NCBI GenBank assembly: GCA_016721435.1 | Contig: JADKIC010000016.1 | Span: 1-64,000, forward strand | Reading direction: 5' to 3' | Source of the DNA: Bacteroidota bacterium | Lineage (GTDB): Bacteria > Bacteroidota > Bacteroidia > AKYH767-A > OLB10 | DNA length: 64,000 nt | Shown here: positions 58,101 through 64,000 of the stretch, piece after piece | Numbering within the stretch: the stretch's first letter is position 1 | Layout: each line of letters begins with the position of its first letter | Program-made: the position numbers and the translations under genes | Notes under the pieces: model-generated | What the model saw: the letters and a program-made list of their open reading frames with translations, nothing else | Database searches by the model: none | Told to the model about the DNA's origin: nothing

Positions 58101-59731
58101 TTAGCATCCGTTACAATGACGGAGTAGGCACCCGCAGTTCCGGTTGAAATAGTAGCCGAAGTTTGACCTCCGGACCAGGCATATTGAGAGAATGGATTAT
58201 TAGTAGAAAGGGTAGTAGTTGCATTTTGACAGATCGATGCCACACCGGTAATGCTAACGGTAGGATTTGCATTGACAGCAATTGTGACAGAGCTGGTTGA
58301 AGGGCAAAATCCTGCTGCAGTGGGAGTCGCAGTATAATTGCCCGCGGTACTCACAACAATGCTTTGAGTAGTAGCTCCTGTTGACCATAATACATCCACC
58401 GAAGAAGCCGTGAGTGTCACATTACTACCCTGACAGAACGTTGTGGGTCCGGAAGGGGAAATGCTGAGTGTAAGACCGGATAAATGATTTACGGTAATGG
58501 TATCCGTGATATCAGAACAGTTGCCTCCGAAGGAAACGGTACAATGGAAAGTACCCGGATTGTAAACGGTAATGCTTTGCGTAGTAGCACCCGTGGACCA
58601 TAAATAACTGAAGCCGGTGGTGGCAGTAAGCACCACACTGTCGCCGGGACAAAAATCAGTAGGTCCGCTGGCGGATAAAATGGCAGCCGGATTTGTAAAC
58701 TGGACATAAATCAATGCAGAGAACGCAAAGCAAAGGGGAGGATTGGCAATGGAAGTATAGTATACACCCGGTTGTGATACCCAAATGGAAGTGGTCGTGT
58801 CGCCCGTGGACCATAAGGGTGGACGGCAGGAATATACCCCGAGTTGTATGGAGTCGCCCGGGCAAATATAGAGCGTGTCAGCTATCTGAGTATATTGACC
58901 CCCTGTAGTCAGCACGGGAATTTCACCCACAGACTGAAAGGAGTTCCCCTCCAGAAATACACCCGAGTCAAAGGAACCGTCGCAAAAATCTTCAATCGCT
59001 AATTTGATATGATACGTTTCACATGGACATACTTGAGTAGCGGCTGTCAACACAGTAGTCATCCCGTCATATTGAACAGTATTGCCACCGGTATTGTCTG
59101 TAAAATATCCACAATTGGTGCAAGGTCCGTTTGGAGATGTTCCACCGGCAGCCCATCCGTTATTTACATTGTTAATCGTTATCGGAGTATTAGTACCAGG
59201 AATAAGCGCAATATTTTTTTTACCTGTAATTCCGGGACCATTAATAAAAAATCCAAAAACATCATTACAGGTAGTTCCAACGTAATCATGATATTCTTCA
59301 GATGCCCACACATATCGGAATCTAACAGAGTCCGTCGCTACAGTAAAATCAAATTGAAGTATAGCTGCATCCTGCGGATTGGATCCACCCGGATTAAGTG
59401 CGTTGAGATCTATATCTGAACCTGCACCTGTAGCAGAACCGGATCCTGTTGCATTATTGGGTCCGATAGCGTTACTAACAGCACCGGAAGTGAGAAGTAT
59501 ACCATTGCTGATACCGACATTGCAAGCGCCAACGCAATTAAAACTACCACGTGCTGTTGCACCACCCGTATAGGTAATGTTTGATGCAGAGACACCTGGT
59601 CCAAGTAGTATATTGGTCACCAGTTGAACAGGAGTAGGCGTAGAATTTACTGTTAACTGAGCTTTCACCGGAAAATATGCAAAGAGCATGGTGACGAAGA
59701 TTAGGGTACGAAATAGTAGATTTTGCCTCAT
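55186..59731 (-). CDS. Giant secreted repeat protein with choice-of-anchor L domain and CHU_C (T9SS type B) tail, one frameshift
   Basis: This protein has about 1,515 residues. A signal peptide (MRQNLLFRTLIFVTMLFAYF) is followed by a choice-of-anchor L domain (residues ~25-280: VGISNGILLTSGAVSNAIGP, WASEEYHDYVGTTCNDVFG, LAIEDFCDGSFDSGVF). Then about 13 tandem repeats of ~75 residues occur, each ending in a TVTVTDANGCTG-like strand and containing YLWSNG/WSTG. Two PKD domains follow (YAWTFGDGGTSTERSPSHVY, YKWSFGDGQSSEEENPNHTF) and the CHU_C tail (FVPNAFTPNNDGKNDVFF ... VFNRWGQLIY). An indel near 57870, inside a repeat, splits the frame. It is probably a surface adhesin exported by T9SS. A TATATTTG box lies at 59750-59757. 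Confidence 0.88.
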
Positions 59732-59749
59732 TCCTAAGAGATTAATTAT

Positions 59750-59757
59750 CAAATATA
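59750..59757 (-). promoter_or_regulatory. -7 box for the CHU_C repeat protein
   Basis: On the minus strand TATATTTG, exact match to TAnnTTTG, 18 bases before the ATG at 59731; this supports that start over the longer open frame. Confidence 0.5.
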
Positions 59758-60027
59758 AGTATAAACAGACATAAAAAAACGACCACCGATACCTTATTTT
59801 ATCATTAGACGTTTTTCGGTGATAAATGGTTGCTAATGATGGGTAAAAATGAAAAGGACGATTGCCCAATTTTAGTTGTAAAATTTCTTCAAAACCTCGT
59901 TTACCTAAAGCAAGGAAAATTCACTTTAAATCGTCAATAAATTGCAGATAATCAATATTGTACATCGAATTCAGGACGGATAAATTGCAGAAATTTCCGG
60001 ACAACATTGTTCAAAGGAATTTTCAAA
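59758..60027. other. Spacer upstream of the repeat protein gene
   Basis: About 270 bases of AT-rich DNA between the atpC terminator and the repeat-protein promoter. I see no gene or repeat in it. Confidence 0.35.
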
Positions 60028-60062
60028 TAAAAAAAAGCCGATACTTATGGTACCGGCTTTTA
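60028..60062 (-). terminator. Rho-independent terminator after atpC
   Basis: On the minus strand AAAGCCGGTA, a short loop, TATCGGCTTT and a run of T follow atpC by about 20 bases. This is a textbook intrinsic terminator closing the atpD-atpC operon. Confidence 0.8.
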
Positions 60063-60079
60063 AGCTATGGTTTATGAAA

Positions 60080-60319
60080 CTAAGCAGCTTCTACAAGAAT
60101 AACCACTTTATTATCAAGCATTTCAACTACCCCGCCTTTCACTTCAAAGCTTTCTTCACCTGTGGCAGTTTTTATTTTGACCGTACCATTGATCAATGTT
60201 GAGATGATGGCGGCGTGATTTTCCAGCATCTGAAAGCGACCTTGCGCCCCCGGTACCAAAATAGAGCTGACTTCACCTTCAAATACTTTCTTTTCCGGAG
60301 TGATAATTTCTAGATGCAT
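60080..60319 (-). CDS. atpC: ATP synthase epsilon subunit
   Basis: This is a 79-residue subunit of the F1 central stalk, with MHLEIITPEKKVFEGEVSSI, LVPGAQGRFQMLENHAAIIS and the following strands typical of the N-terminal beta-sandwich. The C-terminal helical hairpin found in E. coli epsilon is absent, as is normal in Bacteroidota. It lies 21 bases after atpD and is followed by a terminator. The pair is separate from the rest of the atp genes. Confidence 0.93.
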   Translation of the reverse strand: MHLEIITPEKKVFEGEVSSILVPGAQGRFQMLENHAAIISTLINGTVKIKTATGEESFEVKGGVVEMLDNKVVILVEAA

Positions 60320-60340
60320 ATTAAATGTATTAAAGAATAA

Positions 60341-61843
60341 TTATTTTGATTCAGCCAACAGTTTCTTTCCTTTTTCAATAGCATCTTCAATATTTCCTAC
60401 CAGGTTAAATGCACCTTCAGGGTATTGGTCCACTTCACCATTGAGGATCATTTTAAATCCTTTGATGGTTTCTTCAATCGGAACAAGTACACCTTTTAAA
60501 CCGGTGAATTGCTCTGCTACGTGGAAAGGCTGAGAGAGGAAACGCTGCACACGACGTGCACGGTGAACGACCAGTTTATCTTCATCACTCAACTCGTCCA
60601 TACCAAGGATGGCAATGATATCCTGAAGTTCTTTATAACGCTGGAGAATTTCTTTCACAGCCTGCGCAGTGTTGTAATGATCTTCACCTACAACAGCAGG
60701 AGATAAAATCCTTGATGTAGAATCCAGCGGATCCACGGCCGGATAAATACCCAGTTCTGCAATTTTACGACTCAATACCGTTGTAGCATCAAGGTGACTG
60801 AAAGTGGTGGCAGGGGCTGGATCTGTCAAGTCATCAGCAGGTACATATACCGCTTGAACGGAAGTGATGGATCCACGTTTTGTAGAGGTAATACGCTCTT
60901 GCATCAATCCCATCTCAGTAGCCAGAGTAGGCTGGTAACCCACCGCAGAAGGCATACGTCCTAAAAGAGCGGATACTTCCGATCCCGCTTGTGTAAATCG
61001 GAAGATATTGTCAATAAAGAATAGGATGTCGCGACCGCCTGATTTCTCATCCCCATCGCGGAAATATTCAGCAACAGTAAGACCCGAAAGTGCTACCCGT
61101 GCACGGGCACCCGGAGGCTCATTCATTTGTCCGAAAACGAGTGTGGCCTGACTCTGTGCAAGATCTTTCATGTTCACCTTACTCAAATCCCAGTCACCAT
61201 TTTCCATACTGTGTTTAAACTCCTCACCGTATTTGATAACGCCTGATTCGATCATCTCACGCAAGAGGTCATTTCCCTCACGAGTACGCTCACCCACACC
61301 GGCAAATACCGAGAGACCTGCATATCCTTTTGCAATATTGTTGATCAACTCCATGATCAATACTGTCTTACCTACACCGGCACCACCAAACAGACCGATC
61401 TTACCTCCCTTGGAATAAGGCTCCAGCAAATCGATTACCTTAATTCCGGTAAAAAGTACTTCCGCCTCAGTCGAAAGATCTTCGAAACGAGGCGCATCAC
61501 GGTGAATGGGTAATCCTTTTGAATTATCCACCATGCCGATACCGTCAATGGCTTCACCTACAACATTGAATAGACGACCTTTAATTGCCTCACCTGTAGG
61601 CATCTTAATAGGAGCACCGGAGGCGATAACCTCCATTCCGCGAACAAGTCCGTCGGTGGAGTCCATCGCGATCGCACGTACTGTATCTTCACCAACGTGC
61701 TGTTGACATTCTAAAATAATTTTCTGACCGTTGGGACGATTAATCTCAAGCGCTTCCAGGATATTCGGTAATTCTGTACCTTCACCTTCGAAGCTTACGT
61801 CGATTACCGGACCAATTACCTGAACAATTTTACCTTTATTCAT
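60341..61843 (-). CDS. atpD: ATP synthase subunit beta
   Basis: This is the catalytic F1 subunit, 500 residues. MNKGKIVQVIGPVIDVSFEG begins the protein; Walker A is GLFGGAGVGKTVLIMELIN (near 160), the catalytic Glu is in AGVGERTREGNDL, Walker B is RDILFFIDNIFRF, and YVPADDLTDPAPATTFSHLD follows. I chose the ATG at 61843, where homology begins, over an open extension to 61882. A TATTTTTG box lies at 61870-61877. It forms an operon with atpC, divergent from ribF. Confidence 0.97.
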   Translation of the reverse strand: MNKGKIVQVIGPVIDVSFEGEGTELPNILEALEINRPNGQKIILECQQHVGEDTVRAIAMDSTDGLVRGMEVIASGAPIKMPTGEAIKGRLFNVVGEAIDGIGMVDNSKGLPIHRDAPRFEDLSTEAEVLFTGIKVIDLLEPYSKGGKIGLFGGAGVGKTVLIMELINNIAKGYAGLSVFAGVGERTREGNDLLREMIESGVIKYGEEFKHSMENGDWDLSKVNMKDLAQSQATLVFGQMNEPPGARARVALSGLTVAEYFRDGDEKSGGRDILFFIDNIFRFTQAGSEVSALLGRMPSAVGYQPTLATEMGLMQERITSTKRGSITSVQAVYVPADDLTDPAPATTFSHLDATTVLSRKIAELGIYPAVDPLDSTSRILSPAVVGEDHYNTAQAVKEILQRYKELQDIIAILGMDELSDEDKLVVHRARRVQRFLSQPFHVAEQFTGLKGVLVPIEETIKGFKMILNGEVDQYPEGAFNLVGNIEDAIEKGKKLLAESK

Positions 61844-61869
61844 GCGTGGGGAATTTGATTTTGAGGGTG

Positions 61870-61877
61870 CAAAAATA
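61870..61877 (-). promoter_or_regulatory. -7 box for atpD-atpC
   Basis: On the minus strand TATTTTTG, 26 bases before the atpD ATG. Together with the box at 61910 it makes a divergent promoter region. Confidence 0.5.
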
Positions 61878-61909
61878 GACAAAAAATCTGATCGCTATGA
61901 AGTATATTC

Positions 61910-61917
61910 TATTTTTG
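61910..61917 (+). promoter_or_regulatory. -7 box for ribF
   Basis: TATTTTTG on the plus strand, 64 bases before the ribF ATG and 5 bases before an 11-codon frame starting at 61923 (MKVYQHI ...). Confidence 0.45.
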
Positions 61918-61981
61918 CTCCTATGAAAGTTTATCAACATATTGGCAAAACTTGTTGATACCGATCCCTGTTCATACCTCC

Positions 61982-62917
61982 ATGCAGATTTACCGACATA
62001 TAGACGAATTCATTAAGCCTCAGTATCCTATAGTAACAGTAGGCACCTTTGACGGACTGCATATTGGCCATAAAATGTTGCTGGAAAGGCTGGCAGCATT
62101 GGCAGTGGAGAAGAAAGGGGAGGTCGTCCTGTTGACTTTCCATCCGCATCCCCGAAAGGTGCTTTTTCAGGATGCACATGGTCTGGAAATGCTGAATTCT
62201 TTAGAAGAAAAGATGATATTGATGGAGCGATATGGCGTGGATCATCTTGTTATCCAGCCATTTACTACTGATTTTTCCAAGATGAAGTACGATGAATTTG
62301 TGCATAATATTCTTGTTGATAAACTCGGTGTCAAAACTTTGGTGATTGGTTATGACCATCAATTCGGGCATCAGCGCAAAGGCAGCATGAAAGCATTGGA
62401 AAAGATGGCGCCGGCTTTAGGTTTTAAATTGGAAGAAATCCCGGAGCAGGATATCGATGCCATTGCAGTCAGCTCTACTCGCATCCGGAAAGCTTTAAAA
62501 AATGGTGAGGTAGGGGGGGCAGCCCAGTTGCTGGGCTATCATTATTGTATCTCCGGCAGAGTGGTAGAGGGAAAACAGATAGGTCGAACGCTGGGTTTCC
62601 CAACAGCCAATATTCAATGTGATGATCCGGATAAACTCATCCCCGCAAATGGCATTTATGCTGTTAAAGTAGAGGTGGAGCAGCGGCTTTATACAGGTGC
62701 ATTAAGCATAGGCAATCGTCCAACTTTTGATAACGGAGCACGAACCATTGAAGTACATATTCTGGGATTTGATGATGATATTTATGGAAAAAAAATTCGT
62801 ATTTATTTTCATCATTATCTGAGACCGGAATTGAAATTTAATTCAGCGGAAGATTTGGTGACTCAGATGCATAAAGATGTAGAACAATGTCAGGTGCTAT
62901 TGAGCAAAGGATTTTAA
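61982..62917 (+). CDS. ribF: Bifunctional riboflavin kinase/FAD synthetase
   Basis: RibF phosphorylates riboflavin to FMN and adenylates FMN to FAD. The 311-residue protein has the N-terminal FAD synthetase nucleotidyltransferase (VTVGTFDGLHIGHKMLLERL with the HIGH-like motif; VIGYDHQFGHQRKG; AVSSTRIRKAL) and the C-terminal flavokinase (GKQIGRTLGFPTANIQ; PANGIYAVKV; IGNRPTFDNG). The start at 61982 matches the family. FAD from this enzyme is the substrate of the ApbE at 43825, though the genes are far apart. It has its own promoter, divergent from atpD. Confidence 0.96.
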   Translation: MQIYRHIDEFIKPQYPIVTVGTFDGLHIGHKMLLERLAALAVEKKGEVVLLTFHPHPRKVLFQDAHGLEMLNSLEEKMILMERYGVDHLVIQPFTTDFSKMKYDEFVHNILVDKLGVKTLVIGYDHQFGHQRKGSMKALEKMAPALGFKLEEIPEQDIDAIAVSSTRIRKALKNGEVGGAAQLLGYHYCISGRVVEGKQIGRTLGFPTANIQCDDPDKLIPANGIYAVKVEVEQRLYTGALSIGNRPTFDNGARTIEVHILGFDDDIYGKKIRIYFHHYLRPELKFNSAEDLVTQMHKDVEQCQVLLSKGF

Positions 62918-63002
62918 TGTAAAGTTATTTACATCGCAGTATTAAATAATAATTGAATCGGAGCGTTATTGCTTTACAAGTGCTCATTACCTTCGCCATC
63001 AG

Positions 63003-63608
63003 ATGAACAAATATATCTTGCTCTTTTTATTTTTTATCGCGCCAAATTTTGTTGCAGATAGTTACGGACAGGAAGTCCTGGACTCTGCATCCCTTTCTCT
63101 ACAACGGTCGTTTCGAAATTTGGGAGATGCTTTACTACAACCCGACTCGGTATTTAAAATGGACCTCAGTCGACAAAAACGGAAAGTGGTGCCGGAAGAA
63201 ATACGCAAGTTACGCAATTTGCAAGTGCTAAAATTATCCAGAAATAACCTAAGGGAAATCCCGGAATGGATCGGTGAACTGAAAAACTTGCAGGTGCTCG
63301 ATTTGGGGTATAACAAACTCAAAGCCCTTCCTCCCGGTATTGGTAACTGCAAACAACTGGTGTTTCTTGGTCTGAACCGAAATCTTATCGAAACACTTCC
63401 GAAAGAAATTGGTCAACTGGAACTTTTGGAAGTGTTAGAGATGTGGGACAATGAAGTGCAGTATTTACCGGAGGAAATTAAAATGCTGCATAATTTAAAA
63501 GTGTTTGAGTTACGAGGTATTCTTTTTTCCCAACAGGAACAGGATCAGATCCGGCAACTTTTACCCGATACCGACGTGTTGTTTTCGCCGAGTTGTAATT
63601 GTAAATAA
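63003..63608 (+). CDS. Secreted leucine-rich repeat protein
   Basis: This 201-residue protein has a signal peptide (YILLFLFFIAPNFVADSYGQ) and, from about residue 60, five typical LRRs of 23 residues (LQVLKLSRNNLREIPEWIGE; LQVLDLGYNKLKALPPGIGN; LVFLGLNRNLIETLPKEIGQ and two more). The end has a CNCK tail that might be a lipid-independent Cys pair. LRRs mediate protein binding; the partner is unknown. It stands between ribF and an oppC-like gene, without clear linkage. Confidence 0.8.
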   Translation: MNKYILLFLFFIAPNFVADSYGQEVLDSASLSLQRSFRNLGDALLQPDSVFKMDLSRQKRKVVPEEIRKLRNLQVLKLSRNNLREIPEWIGELKNLQVLDLGYNKLKALPPGIGNCKQLVFLGLNRNLIETLPKEIGQLELLEVLEMWDNEVQYLPEEIKMLHNLKVFELRGILFSQQEQDQIRQLLPDTDVLFSPSCNCK

Positions 63609-63698
63609 ACCTACCCGGCGTAGGGGAATATTTTATTCTAATACACCTTAGCACGGTATCCTCAGAAAAGAAAAAGCTGCGCACCAAATGATATAGAT

Positions 63699-64000
63699 TT
63701 GGACCTATCTTTGGCCGGAAGAAAAAAGTTGAAAGAAGAAAAAATTTTATCCCCGGGTCGGCTAGCCTGGCTACGACTGAAAAAGAATCGTAGTGCTATG
63801 TTTGGTTTTTATACTATTCTTATTGCTGTGTTTTTGGCGCTCTTTTGCTTTTTTCTGGTGCCGGATGCAAGTCCGGACAGTAATAGAATGAGTCTTCCGG
63901 TAAGCCTGCAACGACCGGTCACACGAATCACTTTTTAAAGATTCCTAACCAACGTGAAAAAGAAAATAGTTTGTTTCATTCCTTGTTTTTTGGATCAAGC
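63699..64000 (+). CDS. Start of an OppC-like ABC transporter permease, frameshifted, cut by window edge
   Basis: The first 79 residues have LSPGRLAWLRLKKNRSAMFG followed by the first membrane helix (YTILIAVFLALFCFFLVP), the OppC N-terminal pattern of peptide/nickel permeases. The frame stops at 63938. In another frame the sequence continues KIPNQREKENSLFHSLFFG, matching the loop of Bacteroidota OppC proteins, so an indel near 63920-63940 is inferred. The start codon appears to be TTG; the true start is uncertain. The rest lies outside the window. Confidence 0.65.

Noticed and set aside
63003..63608. LRR protein as a host-directed effector
   Set aside because: It has only a generic signal peptide and five generic LRRs, no catalytic domain and no secretion-system neighbour; nothing supports an effector role.
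1..64000. Programmed frameshifting as a cause of the many frame breaks
   Set aside because: Breaks occur in unrelated genes without shared slippery site or downstream structure, in both directions, and often in simple homopolymers.
1..64000. tRNA, rRNA, prophage, defence islands, integrative elements
   Set aside because: I looked for T-loop-like sequences, integrases, transposases and restriction or toxin-antitoxin genes by eye and found none that I can support. A tRNAscan run would be decisive.

Overview
The window is a 64 kb chromosomal stretch of a Bacteroidota bacterium, most likely a free-living or environmental member of the Chitinophagales/Sphingobacteriales type. The evidence is five secreted proteins ending in type IX secretion (T9SS) C-terminal domains (four type A-like, one type B 'gliding-motility' CHU_C), Bacteroidota-specific families (DUF4290 next to murA, DUF4266, DUF3570, DUF5522), a detached atpD-atpC pair, a pdhA-pdhC pair without pdhB, and many upstream TAnnTTTG boxes, the Bacteroidota sigma-A -7 element. 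I saw no rRNA, tRNA, CRISPR array, transposase, integrase or phage gene. The genes are ordinary chromosomal ones in short transcription units.

Layout. 0-7 kb: broken acs (edge), small secreted proteins, an SDR, monofunctional transglycosylase mtgA, a T9SS beta-propeller protein, an alpha/beta hydrolase and membrane proteins. 7-17 kb: purL, two tandem paralogous polytopic membrane proteins, an APC amino-acid permease, an SDR-amidohydrolase pair and a VOC protein. 17-25 kb: a beta-barrel protein, a secreted thioredoxin-fold protein, a DUF6973 pair, a JmjC/cupin_8 hydroxylase, a DUF4442 thioesterase, a nitronate monooxygenase-like flavoprotein and a long-chain acyl-CoA ligase. 25-38 kb: pdhC, pdhA, cdd, two acetyltransferases, dnaJ-grpE, a TlpA thioredoxin, murA-DUF4290 and uvrD/pcrA. 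38-48 kb: a T9SS lysyl-oxidase-domain protein, a T9SS propeller protein, a four-gene thioredoxin-ApbE-DUF4266-DUF3570 operon, and hutU. 48-64 kb: DUF3332, a PLP enzyme, a glucosaminidase with LysM, a 1,124-residue T9SS protein, a YitT protein, a ~1,515-residue repeat protein with CHU_C tail, atpC-atpD, ribF, an LRR protein and the start of an oppC-like permease.

Two things colour the whole window. First, over twenty genes, including purL, pdhA and uvrD, are interrupted by single-base frameshifts, often at homopolymer runs; this looks like uncorrected sequencing error rather than gene decay, so I annotate these as single genes spanning the breaks. Second, intergenic DNA is rich in short word-like repeats (AGC/CCAGC words, GAATTCA heptamers, ACACGGAT words, AAACGCAGCG words), in one 137-bp element with ~30-bp terminal inverted repeats, and in a 36-bp hairpin found twice, at the 3' ends of purL and murA, with a compensatory base-pair change.

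The best candidates for under-described biology are the T9SS-exported lysyl oxidase homologue, which keeps the copper histidines and both cofactor residues and is fused to dockerin- and cohesin-like modules, and the thioredoxin-ApbE-DUF4266-DUF3570 operon, which looks like an envelope redox or maturation system built around a small Cys-tailed lipoprotein.
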